NCBI GenBank assembly: GCA_016271365.2
Contig: CM028130.1
Location: 466,893,501-466,957,500 of the forward strand
Origin: Neoceratodus forsteri
Lineage: Eukaryota > Chordata > Ceratodontiformes > Ceratodontidae
DNA: 64,000 nucleotides
Direction: 5' to 3'
Below the pieces are notes generated by a model. It worked only from the letters and a program-made list of their open reading frames with translations, did no database searches and was not told where the DNA came from. Each line of letters starts with the position of its first letter. Within the stretch, counting starts at the first letter, position 1. Below are positions 42,499 through 53,650 of this stretch, in pieces. A program made the translations under genes and the position numbers.

Positions 42499-43934
42499 TA
42501 TATATTTACACAACAAATATGTGCTTATAAACAGCAAGATAAAAACTGATATCTTGACCCAACACACAAAGATATATGAAGTTGCTCACTGAGCATGCTC
42601 AGAAATATATTTTCACATGTGAGATCCCTGACATCTTTTGAAGTTGCTCACTGAGCATGCTCAGAATTATATCTTCACAGGTGAGATCCCTGATATCTTT
42701 TGGTAGCCATTGCCATTAACTGTAAGCTTTGTATTTATCATTTCCTCTAATGCAGAAACATTGAACAGAGGGGTACAGTTTACATTTTGTACTATTTTCC
42801 TTTTTTAATTTTTTACCATTTCTATCTCAAAACCACCCAGACATGTGTTGTATAAACAGAACATGACATGGCCTGACTGAAGATATCATATTTATCTTCA
42901 CAAGAGTCCAATAAAATCAGGATATGATTGGCCTCTCATGAACATAAATATGTCCTAACAAAATGTTTGCTGCACGTGCGCGCACAGCAAAACATAAAAA
43001 GGAATGTGAAGATCAAAATTTTCACTTTCAAACTACCACTCTATTGTTGCTAATAAACTTCTTAAAATCACTTCTTTGAATGTAACTGCTAAAAATCACT
43101 TTATCACGGTATAACTACTGTATGCCATAGCTGTAAAAGTCTTTATAATTGAAAATTTGTGCAGTTTCACCCCAAAGTTTGTTTAGAACCATTGGGCACC
43201 ATAGATGATTCTGTGAAGAAGAATGTGAACTGAGGAACCTCCAAGCACATGTTTTCCATTGACCAGCTTGAAGAACTGATTAAGACCAAGTGATTTGGGT
43301 CACTGGTCATCAACAAAATCTAGGGATTTGAATGGCTTGCTTGTATTCCACAGGAAGCCACTGGGCCATCGCAATGGACTCTGGGAAAGAAACAGAATAC
43401 TTGTATTCCCATGGACTTGTATCAAACTGATGAGCTTCTGGGACATCACCACTGACCCAGGGAAGAAATCTGATGAACTGGAGAGCACAAGCAGGATGGA
43501 TGCATAGAAGTGAATGGACATCACTACCTCTTTAATTAAGCGGTCCTTATCTGCCGTCAAAGTTTATGTTTCAATGTTTCTATTCTTAATTTTTTCACTA
43601 AGTAAAACACTTTGGGCAGAAACAGTATTTTTCATTTTATTTCATTCTTGAGTAACAAATTCTGTGAAAGCTGCAGTGCTCTAGCTTTTTTTTCATTTTC
43701 TGTTAATTTGAAAATTGCCCAGCCTCCATAATGCTGGCTGTCAGAATAAAGCTGTCAGGGCCTGCATCATCAGTGCAAACTGTGCCCAGAGCTTTAATCG
43801 GTTCCAGATCAAGAACCCCTGCAAGTAAACAAATGGACATTGACTTTCTTAAGGAAATGTTCACCCACGTTAAATTAGATGCGGTCAGCATGAAAAATAA
43901 TATGGCAGACAACCATGTTAAAAAAAAAAAACTC
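42499..43934. other. Unassigned stretch with a 62 bp tandem repeat
   Basis: Two tandem copies of a 62 bp unit (42578-42639 and 42640-42701) share gaagttgctcactgagcatg and 'gtgagatccctga'. Beyond that no repeat or gene is recognised. A plus-strand frame at 43731-43982 contains LKEMFTHVKLDAVSMKNNM, vaguely like the coiled-coil part of an L1 ORF1, too little to call. Confidence 0.45.
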
Positions 43935-45995
43935 CAGGGTTTGTTTATTTATTTATTGAAGTCTCAGGTTAACAACCTTTGAGCTAGAAGCTCATTTGCA
44001 AAGGTTCCATGTCAAAATATAATACTTACAAAGAAACAAGTGTACAATACATAGAAGACAGAGAATACACAATAATCATTAAACAAGGTTACATACAGTT
44101 GCAATTCAGTTCCAATTTCAATGCAGCTAAAAAAACTGCCCTTGCAGAGGAGAAAAAGGAGGAGCTCTGTGATTCCAGTTCGACGCTAGTGTTGACCGGC
44201 ATCTCATCGACAGGATTTATGTCAACTGCAAGTTGCTGTTGACATAAACCCCTTTGTCTCCTTCCTATTTTCTCAGCAGGGGGCTTCGCTTCCCCAAACC
44301 CCCCATGCAGGGGCTTTGCCCCCTGCACCCACTGTAATTATGATTCTCAACTCCAGTTAGAGTTGATTCGGGGAGGGAGTGCAGGACTGGGAGACAGTGT
44401 GCCCCTGTATCAGGCACACCAATACAGCGACCTGTTGGTAACCTGCTGATTTTGTCGACGGGTTGGTAGGTCGCTGTGTTGGTGTCGCTATCGGGGGGGG
44501 GCACACCAAAAGGGGGGGAAGTTGGGGATAGAAAGGTAAAGAGTTGGAGCAGCTGTAGGGCTTTGTCAATGTTAGGAGGAGTATTATAAGAGTACAGAAT
44601 GGTGTGTATGAGGGTCTGAAGATGGGACGAGGCTAAGAGGATAGGGAAGGAGTGAGTGGGGCTAAGGATTTGAGTAGAGTGGGGATAAGGATGAGGACAG
44701 TTGCATGCTCTGCGTGCAGTCAGGTGTGTGTGAAGTTGTGTAGTGAGGGGATTATAGGATGATGAAAGGGGGAGGAATGGGAAGGGATAGGTGGTGGGAT
44801 TAGGTTAGAAATCCCAGATCAGAGGGACTAGAAGGGCTGCAGTAGTGTATAGAACTCCTGGTGATAAACAGGTGGAGTATTAGTGGCTAGAGTCACATGC
44901 ACCATGTGCAGTCAGGTGTGTGTGAGGTTGTGGTTTAAACTGCCCAATTTTAATAACCTCAACCATGTCACTTGGGAGCAAGTTAAGCCAGCTTGGTGCT
45001 CGATACCCAAATGACCATTGCCCTTGAGTGGTCCTTCGGAATGATACCATGAAGGTATTGCTATTAGCACCTCTCACTGACCTAGGTATTGTAGCTTGGC
45101 ATAGAAGATTTTGAACCCCCGAGATGTTAGACCTAGAGTGGACTTTTGGGCAAGTAGGCACACCTGGTACTTAATCCTGCTAATGCAAATTAGGCCAACA
45201 CAATTGAGCATAGAATTCACAAGTGTGAGTTAGGCTGTTTGCTCCTAAAATGAGCCTGCATGCTTTGTTCAACACTAGGGAGACCCATTTTAGTGTCGTG
45301 GCTGCCCCATAGACCACCAGCCCATAATCTATTAACGAAAAAATTGAACTATTTGTAGCAAGCTTCAGAGCAGCTTCTGTTAGGCAGTTTTTGTGCCTGT
45401 ACAGTTGGCCTAGTTTGGCATTAGCAGATTTTTCCACTAGATCGATGTGTTTTGAGAAGGTAAGGGAGCTATCTAGTGTGACTCTCAAGTATTTGAAATT
45501 CTGGACCATTTCCAGTATTTCACTACTCTTATTCAGGATTTTGAGTTGGTGTGTTCTGTAGTGATTATGGGAGGAGACGAACAGCATTGTTTTCATCTTC
45601 TTATAGTTTAGCATGACTCTAGAGGTATGGAACCAGGATTCAATGTTTGAGAAGTCCTCCTGTATCTGTTTTTCCAGGACGACAGGGTCCTTGTGACTGG
45701 TGAACAACACCACGTCATCAGCATACAATAGTATTTGATCATTACACACTTGGGGGAAGCAATTTAGGCTAAAAAGCAGGGGGACCAAGATAGTCCATTG
45801 GGGGACCACCTGTACTGATGCCCCTTTGGTCAGCTAGAGCATCTTGGATTTTTACCTGTTGCTGTCTGCCAGAGAGATAGCTACAGAACCACCCAACAGA
45901 TTCAACTGACAGACCTGACTTGGTCATTTAGTCTAACAGGAGTTCATGATTGTTGGTCGTTGATGTTACTGAGTCACAAATTTCTGTGCTGGAGG
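43935..45995 (-). mobile_element. Jockey-superfamily LINE fragment (Rex1/L2-like), minus strand
   Basis: The minus strand carries RT palm and C-terminal coding from about 45995 down to 44880. A 3' non-coding part follows to a tail near 43945 (tttatttattgaag, caggttaacaacctttgagc). The 5' side is cut off at the poly-T start of the L1 at 46000. Within the non-coding part a perfect 11 bp stem (44216-44226 / 44238-44248, tttatgtcaac) and a 'ggggctttgccccctgcacc' block (44309-44330) occur; these may be a separate small insertion. Confidence 0.7.
44880..45995 (-). pseudogene. LINE reverse transcriptase, Jockey-superfamily type
   Basis: From about 45950 the translation reads NNHELLLD, SGLSVESVGWFCSYLSGRQQ and QVKIQDALADQRGIS. 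The frame 45180-45809 then has ILVPLLFSLNCFPQVCND, QILLYADDVVLFTSHKDP (YADD intact), MLNYKKMKTMLFVSSHN and VQNFKYLRVTLDSSLTFSKH, then SLIDYGLVVYGAA. The frame 44880-45161 supplies the C-terminal end (WSFGYRAPSWLNLLPSDM). The pattern suits the CR1/L2/Rex1 group but I cannot fix the clade. A frameshift lies near 45800. The catalytic block is the only intact YADD/FADD besides the plus-strand CR1 at 22.6 kb and the CR1 at 62.3 kb. Confidence 0.8.
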
Positions 45996-46271
45996 AAATG
46001 TTTTTTTTTTGTTTTTTTTTTTTGTATAATATTTTTTATTAGTTTTCACACATAATGACATACAGACATACTGACCTTCAAACATGAAAGTTACATTACA
46101 CATTAAAAACAACATCAACAGGTGCAATCATTTGTGCATTCCGTTAGTATTTTCTTTCCCATCCAGTTAATACATCATAAATATTGAGGTATATAAACTT
46201 CTAGTTCTAATACAATTTCTTAAGCTCAGCCTTTTAATTTATTAGTAAATATTGGGGTCCTATTGCCACTC

Positions 46272-46871
46272 TCAGCAACCTAATCCTACCCTTAATATCA
46301 TTTCCTCTTCTGGATTTAGTGAGGACATATAAGGTAACCAGGTTCTTAAAAAAACCTCTTCCGGCTCCCACAATACATAGGTCAACCTCTCCAATGCCAG
46401 TGTTTGCAGTATCATCTGCTTCCATTGTTTAAGATTCGGCCTTACATGAGACACCCATGTGTTCTGTATACAATGATGAGCCAGGATGAACAAGAATCTC
46501 ACCCACCTAGGAAGCGGATTCCACTCCTCTCCCACCTCCATTCCAAAGAGACACAGTAGTGGATCTCTCTCCATCTCCCTTCCGGCTATTGCAGCCACTT
46601 CCTCCACTACCTCTTCCCAAAAGATTTGTAGAATGGGGCAGGTCCAAAAACAATGTATATATGTGCCTCTTCCCACTCCACATCTCCCACATATCGGTGA
46701 TATTGAAGGATGTGCTTTGTGGACTATCACTGGCGGGTAATACAGTTGATGAAGAAACCTGTAGTATGCCTCCTTATATCTATTACATGCCAGAATCCCT
46801 GAGTGCATTGGAAGTATTATATTCCAATTCTCCTCCGTAATAGATCTCTCCAGGTCCCTTTTCCACAACAT
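46272..46871 (-). pseudogene. L1 ORF2 C-terminal region with zinc knuckle
   Basis: A 199-codon frame reads KRDLERSITEENWNIIL, KEAYYRFLHQLYYPPV and then ICGRCGVGRGTYIHCFWTCP. The last is the C-x2-C..H..C knuckle of L1-clade ORF2, with the 'H-x-x-W-x-C-P' ending. WVRFLFILAHHCIQNTW follows, the usual L1 'L-L-x-A-A-R-x-x-I-x-x-x-W' position. It ends just before the 3' end of the element. Confidence 0.85.
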
Positions 46872-47353
46872 TCTTGTTCTCCCTGTTCTATCTGGGAGTC
46901 TCTGATTCCCTCTCTTAACCGCCTTCCTGATAAGACCTTTGGGGTCTCCCTTGGTCTGGTATATTAGGCTTTCTACCTCGTCCCGTTTAAGTCCCCTTTA
47001 CCTCCCTTTTCCAACTTGTGCATAAATGTCCTTACCTGCAGGTATCGAAACAGGTGCTGCCTCTCCACCCCCAGCTCCCTCTGCATGGTCTCAAAGGAAC
47101 AGAGGTGTCCTTGTACCAGAAGATTCCCTAGACTCCGGATTCCCTTATGTTCCCACTCGTAAAAGCCTTTATCCTAAAGCCCCGGAACGAAAAAGGGATT
47201 GTTTGCCACAGGTTATAATATGGTTTCCCTTTGTCGTGTCTATCCCTGCTTTCTAATCTGTCCCCAGGCTATTAAGACCTGCTCTACCAATGGATTATTA
47301 TTGCCTCGGATTCGTTATGCTCTTACACCCCTAGAGTGCAGGTATGCTGTGAG

Positions 47354-48789
47354 TCATCCCGATGCTCCCACTTGCTCTAACTCTACCCAGCTGGCTTCCC
47401 TGGGCTGATGCACCCAATCCGCTATATATCTTAGCTGCACCGCCAGTCCATAATTATGTATGTCTGATAGGGCTAGACCTCCCCTTCCCTTTTCCATTTT
47501 TAGTTTTTGTAGACTAATGCTTGGGCATTTACCCCTCCAAATAAAACTCGAAATAGCTTTTTCTATCTTATCTATGTCCCCTTTCGTAAGCCCTACATGC
47601 AACATCTGTAACAGATACAATATCCTGGGGAGCACATTCATTTTTACAGTATTTAGTCTGCCCATCCATGAAATCAGTAATTGTTCCCATCTCCTAAGAT
47701 CTGCCTCTGTCACTTTCAACAGTTCCATGTAATTTAAGCTATAAAGGGAACCCAACAACCTGCCCACCAGTATACCAAGATAGGTAAAACACTTCCCTAC
47801 TTGCTTCAGTCCCCACTGTTCTGTTTCTTTACCTATCTCAGGAAAACACATAATTTCTGATTTCCCCAGATTGATCCTGTACCCCGAGAAGGTCCCAAAC
47901 TCCTTTACCAAAGCCAATAGGGGAGGCACCGATTGTTTGGGATTTTTCTCAAACACTAACATGTTGTCCTCATATAGAGCAAGTTTATGCTGCGATCCCT
48001 TTGCCCCTTCAATTCCCAGTATTGCTGTGCAACTCCTTATGGCTAGTGCCAATGGTTCAATCGCCATTGCAAATAACAGGAGGGACAGAGGGCAGCCCTG
48101 TCTCATACCTCTCTCCAGTTTAAATCCCTCTGATAGTTCTCCATTTACCAATACCTGGGCTCTAGGTGCTACATACATAGCCCTTACCCATCTAACGAGT
48201 GGTTCACCCAGACCAAACCGGGACATCACCTCAAATAAGTATTCCCATTCCACTCTATCAAATGCTTTTTCGGCATCCATGGTGATAACTCCCACTGCTT
48301 CTTTTCCCTGATTTGCCCTCCATATAATATTGAGGAGACTACGCATATTATGATATGACTATCTGGGTGAACCAATTCCGGGAGTATTTGCTCCAACCTC
48401 AGTGCCAGTACCTTAGCCAGAATTTTCAGATCGCAGTTAAGCAAAGAAATTGGTCTATAGGAGGCACATTCCTCCACATCTTTTCCCACCTTAGGTATTA
48501 AACATATAGTGGCATCATAACAAATTTTAGGCAGGTTAATCTCCCCTGTCTCCTCATTTTGGTGAAATACTTCTCCTAGCAGTTCTCCTACCTGGCTTCC
48601 AATCATTTTATAATATTCTGCAGGGAATCCATCTGGGCCACTACCTTTACCACTCTGCAACTTCTGTATCGCATACATTATTTCTGTTTTTGTAACCGGT
48701 TGACTAAGCGTCTCCCTCTGAACTTGTGTGGCCTCCGGTATCTTTACTTTATCCAAAAACCTTTGCATTTCCTCATAGTTACCCCGCAT
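47354..48789 (-). pseudogene. L1 ORF2 reverse transcriptase
   Basis: The frame 48226-48789 has QKLQSGKGSGPDGFPAEYYK, CLIPKVGKDVEECASYRPIS and LLNCDLKILAKVLALRL, the L1 RT finger block. The frame 47354-48346 continues VGVITMDAEKAFDRVEWEYL (first catalytic Asp present), ERGMRQGCPLSLLLF and ALYEDNMLVF. The last should be 'L-F-A-D-D-M-L-L-F'; the second Asp is Asn, so catalysis is lost. MNVLPRILYLLQMLHVGL and SSFIWRGKCPSI are the thumb. The two frames overlap by about 120 bp at a frameshift near 48250-48350. Confidence 0.92.
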
Positions 48790-50048
48790 GCTGTGCTTGA
48801 TATAAATGCTGGTAGAAGGTCCTAAAATTTTCTTTTATGCCTTTCATATCTTTATGCAGGTTCCCCTTTCTATCTCTTACCCCTATGATATGTGTCGCTG
48901 CACTGCCCCTTTTCAACAGTTTAGTTAATAAAGGGCTAGATTTATTCCCCCATTCGAATACATGGTGTTTCCAATAAAATCCAGTCTTCTCTGCTTCTGC
49001 TTTAAGATGGGCATTTAGGGTTTCCCTTGCTGTTTCCAGCAACTTAATTGCTTCCCCCTTTTCACCATCTGCCTCTCTTTTTTCTAATTCCTTCAGCTTC
49101 CCCTCTAGCTCTATCCATACCTCCTGTTTCTGTTTTTTCAATCTGGCCATATATTCTATAATTATCCCCCCTCATATATGCCTTACCCGCCTCCCACAGC
49201 GTTGTCTTAGATACCTCCCCCGTATCATTATTCTCCATATATCCCTGCCACTGGGTTGTCAGATGTTTTTTGCCATTTTTTGCCATATACCTTGGGAATT
49301 TCCACTGAGTTGAGCCTCTCTATTTTTCTCCCCCTTTTATTTTCAGGATAACTATTGCATGGTCAGATACGTGTATGGGGCTATGTATTACATCTTGCAC
49401 TCTGTCGTACCATCCTAGATAAATATAATCAATCCTGGACCATGTTTTATGTGGGTTAGAGGAAAAGGGTATATTCTTTTGCCTCTGGATTGGCCGTGCG
49501 CCAACTATCTATGAGGTCCATGTCCACCTTACCCATCTCCCACTGTCTCATTATTTCTTGTCTCCTCCTCTTCCCTTCTGAGTGATCCATTACTGGATCC
49601 ACCATCCAATTAAAATCACCACCCAGGATAAACCCTGGGAATTGTTTCCTTGTTAGCAAATCCAGCAAGGACATGTAAAATTGTGGCTCGTAACCACCGG
49701 GGCGTAAATACACCCAAACGTTATTTTTCCCCCTGTACGTTCTCCTGAGATAAATATGTATCTCCCCTCTTTAGGATCTTTAACTACTTTAGTGATTACC
49801 AAAGGGAGAGCCTTGTGCACCAATATGGCCACTCCCCTCTCATGCGCTGAAAAAGACGCTGCATAGCACTTCCCCACCCAGTTCCATGCCATTTTGGCAT
49901 GTTCAGTGTCTGTTAGATGGGTCTCCTGTTTCAAAGCCACTTGTGCCCCTGCCCTTTTCAGAGCCATCAATAGCGCTGTCCTTTTGACTGGGTTTGCAAT
50001 GCCTAGTACATTCCACGAGACTACATTCATATTTTGTGTATTATCCAT
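48779..50048 (-). pseudogene. L1 ORF2 endonuclease and linker
   Basis: The frame 49653-50048 begins MDNTQNMNVVSWNVLGIANP, then ALKQETHLTD and AHERGVAILVHKALPL: the L1 S-W-N, Q-E-T-H-L and G-V-A-I-L motifs are intact. The frame 49456-49713 has FPGFILGGDFNWMVDPVMDH, with the G-D-F-N motif intact. The downstream S-D-H motif falls near 49350 (HVSDHAIVI). The linker (48779-49286) is Lys/Glu-rich and includes GFYWKHHVFEWGNKSS. The start at 50048 is chosen because it lies just before the first conserved motif. Confidence 0.88.
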
Positions 50049-50049
50049 T

Positions 50050-51464
50050 TATATACACATATGTTTCTTTCAGCTCCCCTTCATTAATAGAGTCGAATCT
50101 ACCTGACCCGATTATTTGCTTTAGAATTTCACTATACCTCTCCTTATTCTCCTCATACTTCCAACCTGTCATTGCACACAATAAAATGATTGCACCAACA
50201 CACATAACAACGGTAACAACAGTAACAGTAACAAGTATAACATCTATTTTACCTATCCCCCCCATCCTTTCTCTTTCCTACTATCGTTAATAATGATCCC
50301 TTCCCCCCTCCCATCCTCCCCAGCTCTTCTCATCCCTTGTTCCCCTCTATCCCTCCCCTTCTTTTTCCTCGTCTTCTCTTCCCCTCTATCCTCTCTCATT
50401 ATCAGCCTCTCTGTTCCCACTCTCCCTCCCACCATCCCCCTTTCTCTCTGTCTACCCTCCACCTTACTTTACCTTCTCTCCTTACTATTATTTGATTTCA
50501 ACTTAACCCCCCCTTTTACTTTCCTTTTCTCCCTCTCCGCTTGACACTAATCGCCTCACCAGCTCGAGTGTCCTCCGAAAATCCCCTTTCTGATGTCTGT
50601 GCCCCCCATCCCCACTCACTGCTGAACTAGATTTTTCGCTACCTCTTCTAATTATGACATTTCAAACCATCTCTCCTCCTCTCTTCCCCCCCTCCGCTCC
50701 ATCCAGGCGGCCCTTCATCCCAAGCTCAATAAGATACTCTGTCTGCCCCGTTTTCCTATCCACCCTTGTGCATCCATTCCCTCTCAGCTAAGCAACCCTT
50801 CCCATCTTTATGCCATACTCTGCATGTTATTATTTTTCACTCCCCCTGTATCAGCACCTGTAGCCTTCCTGGTCTCAGCTCCCAAGCCCCCGTATCTCTC
50901 TTTCTTTTACTATCCCCCTTCACCTAGGAGGTGCAAAAGACAATCACCACCTCCCAAGTATCATAGTACTGCCTCCCAATAGCGTTTGCTTACAAGAATC
51001 CAAGAGGTATAGAATGTAGGCTGCGCCATCAATATCACGTGCTAGGCCCTCATCCACACCGTCAGACAAGTACTATTGACAGTCTCGTATGTCCCATTTA
51101 CTGCTCAGGACTGATTTCTCCAACCGCTCACAACAGAGCATTAAACCCTTCAATCCAGGCCCTCTTATGTCCACTGGATCTTGATGTTAGTCCTCCAGGA
51201 GCAGGCCTCACTGTCAGGTGCAAAGTTCATCTGTTTCTCAGCTACGCACACATATCAGGGCTTCCCTCAGTCAATCCAAAAAACCCATCACAATTTCACC
51301 CTCCAGGGCTAACACGCAGGACACAGTCCTTCATTAAAGTTCCATCCTCCACAGCAGGGGAAGGCAGCCACCAGTGTACAAGACGGAGGGTGGTGAAAGT
51401 CGAAGAAAAGCCAAAAAGAAAAATAAATGCAAGCTCCTCGCACTAGTACCATCTCTTACGTAAT
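50050..51464 (-). other. Long ORF1-ORF2 spacer of the L1, pyrimidine-rich
   Basis: Between the two ORFs lies about 1.4 kb without recognisable coding. The part at about 50280-50540 is almost entirely C and T on the plus strand (G/A on the element's own strand). L1 elements of mammals have a far shorter spacer. Confidence 0.65.
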
Positions 51465-52346
51465 TCAGCCCAGCTTCTGCTTCAGTGTACGAACAAATTG
51501 CTTCGCTTTGTCTGCTTCCCAAAACGAGAAGGTCGCTCCTTCATGCTTGATCTTTAATGTTGCAGGATAAACCAGAAAGTTCTCCACCTTGAGCTCTCTG
51601 AGCTGCTGCATTATGCCATTAAACATTTTTCTGCACTTAAGCAGGCGCACAGAATAATCTTGAGAGAGAAACAGCCTATGACCCTCATAAAGCAGATTTC
51701 CCTTTTCTCTGTAGGCCCTCAGAACCTCCTCCCAGTCCTGAAAATTATGGAATCTCATAATTATTTGTCTTGGGGGTTGGTCTGCAGGTGGTCGGGCCAT
51801 TACTGCCCGATGAACACATTCCATTTTGAAGTGCCCTTTTGCGAGTTGGAGGCCTAATAATTCAGGCAGTACCCGGGCACAAAAGTCTAAAACTACTTGT
51901 TCCTTCCCTGCCCTCCGGTAATCCTCTTAGGTGAAGATTGAGGTGTCTTTGATAATTTTCTTGATAGTCGAAAGCCTCTTTAAAATCAGCCAGCTCCTTC
52001 TGTAGCACCAAGACCTGCCCAGGGACCGCTACCAGCTGTCCTCCAGCCATGAGATTCTGTCTTCTGCCTCCATAATTCTGGTAGTCTGCGCTGACTGTTG
52101 CTCCTGAACTTCTTGCAGTTTTAAGTCTTGTTTTCCCTCCAGCTTTATGAGCCATGGCTCCAGCGCCGCTATAACCTGTCCGGTTAGTTCCCGACCCAGC
52201 ACAGTAACCTCTGTGGCCGACATTAAGACTAGGCCTGAATTTTCTTCTCCTGTGCCAGCTGTAACTTTTTTTGCACTTTTGTTGGCGAGTCGCTGGCTTT
52301 TCGCCGGATTTTGCATCAGATATTCATCCATCTTGCCTTCCACCAT
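51465..52346 (-). pseudogene. L1 ORF1 (coiled coil, RRM and C-terminal domain)
   Basis: The frame 52029-52346 starts MVEGKMDEYLMQN and carries heptad-like KLEGKQDLKLQEVQEQQSAQ, MEAEDRISWLED, a coiled coil. The frame 51862-52155 continues YQENYQRHLNLHLRGLPEG, the RRM start of L1 ORF1p ('R-R-N-N-L-R-I-x-G-L-P-E'). The frame 51465-51824 gives MECVHRAVMARPPADQPPRQ, IIMRFHNFQDWEEVLRAYRE and LFLSQDYSVRLLKCRKMF, the L1 ORF1p RRM end and C-terminal domain. The protein binds RNA as a trimer in known L1s. Two frame changes are present. Confidence 0.88.
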
Positions 52347-52399
52347 CGGAAGGTGTATAACTTACGTGCTTTTCAAGGTAGTTACACTCTATTTTATTA

Positions 52400-53650
52400 C
52401 TTTATTTCAGCTAGCAAGGGACAGCAGTAAGGAGACATGTCTGTCCGGTTTAGCTGCTCATCAGCGCCCCCCCCGGACATGTTTTTTTAAACTAGAAGAG
52501 GCAGCTTATTATCAGGAGAAGCAGATCAACTACTTATTATTTAAAATAGACAATCTGGAAAACTGAGGCAGGCATAACAATATTCGTATAGTAGGGTTGC
52601 CTGGGGATGTTGAAGGCAATAATATAACTAGGTTTTACAAAAATTCCTATCTGATTTTCTGAATTATCAGTGGCCCTGGCTACTCAAAATAGTGAGGATG
52701 CACCATTCTTTGTCACCACATCCTAAACCTGGCTCTCTACCCCAACCCATTATTGTAAATTTTTTAAGATACTCTATTAAAGAAGAACAGTTGCATTTGG
52801 CCAGAGAAATGAGGGCTTTGTCTTGGAGGGGAGAGATAATCTATCTGTACCAAGACCTTTCTATGGACATCATAGGAAAATGTAAAGCATTCACTAAGCG
52901 TAGGGATTATCTACAAAAATAAGAAGTTTTATGAAGTATCCTTTTTCTTCTCCATCTGCACTTCTCCCAACCAGTGCTGCCTCCCATGGCACTCATCCGA
53001 CCCAGGACCCCCATGGATCCCCCCCCTTTGGTGGGGTCAGGAAGGAAAGGGCCATCCCCCCCACACCTGGAACATTATCTAGTAGTGAATCAGCTTGTTT
53101 CAGGTGGCAGCACGGGCCTGGATGAAGAAGGTGGAATGTCATGGAGCCCGGATCCCCATTCTTTTCCGTGTTCTGTGTTCCCACCCCCTGGCTGTGGTGA
53201 CACATTGGTGTGCACGTGTGGAGGCATGCTCACATCATGGAACTGAGGTCTCCTCCCTTCATTGGTGCTAGGACACCACACTGTCCTCAGGCCTCCACCT
53301 GGGGGCAGGCAAGGGCTGAGATGCCGGTCCTCCCCTTCCTGGGAGAAGAAACCATCCCTCAATCTGCTCCCTCCCCAGCCAACTCCCAGCAACCCAAGTT
53401 CATTTTCAAACTCAGGTCACCAGCATGGCAGGAGGTAAGACACAAGGTGCCTCAGCCCTCCACACCACCTGACCAGCTCTTTTATGAGGTATCCTGCCAT
53501 TTTGGTAATTAAATACGGAAAAGAACCCTCCTTTTTCTTGCTCTACTGTGGAGGATGCTTGGGTCTACAGTAACTCTTCTGATAAGGCCTTACAGTCTAG
53601 CACTCACAGTAAAAGTAAAATTTTCAAACTCTGTCAACATTCTGCCAGAG
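52400..53650 (+). pseudogene. L1 ORF1, interrupted
   Basis: The frame 52147-52566 ends with FKLEEAAYYQEKQINYLLFK and IDNLEN, a coiled-coil end. Beyond the stop, about 52580-52620, the translation gives NNIRIVGLPGDVEGNN, the RRM start of L1 ORF1p. The frame 52692-52922 continues PKPGSLPQPIIVNFLRYSIK, LHLAREMRALSWRGE and SMDIIGKCKAFTKRRDYLQK, the conserved C-terminal part. After the 537 bp insertion the frame resumes MRYPAILVIKYGKEPSFF (53484 onward) then VEDAWVYSNSSDKALQSS, the usual L1 ORF1p end. Confidence 0.8.
52927..53495. mobile_element. 537 bp insertion in L1 ORF1 flanked by a 16 bp near-perfect duplication
   Basis: ttttatgaagtatcct (52927-52942) and ttttatgaggtatcct (53480-53495) differ at one base and flank 537 bp that does not fit ORF1. 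The L1 ORF1 frame continues on the far side. The insert is GC-rich (Pro/Gly codons in all frames) with no recognised family. Its start is pyrimidine-rich (tttttcttctcc). Confidence 0.7.

Larger units (their letters stand above)
46000..52360 (-). mobile_element. Near-full-length L1-clade LINE, minus strand, inactive
   Basis: The element runs from an ORF1 start at about 52346 down through ORF1 (52346-51465), a long pyrimidine-rich spacer (on the plus strand), ORF2 endonuclease (50048-49456), linker, RT (48789-47354), C-terminal region with zinc knuckle (46871-46272) and a 3' end with poly-A (poly-T on the plus strand, about 46000-46023). Frameshifts and a changed catalytic block make it inactive. 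It meets a plus-strand L1 head to head at about 52.36-52.4 kb. No clear target duplication was found. Confidence 0.9.

Noticed and set aside
47871..48311. Plus-strand frame of 146 codons
   Set aside because: It is the antisense shadow of the L1 reverse transcriptase on the minus strand.
50293..50544. Plus-strand Pro/Leu/Ser-rich frame
   Set aside because: It results from a nearly pure C/T tract in the L1 spacer.
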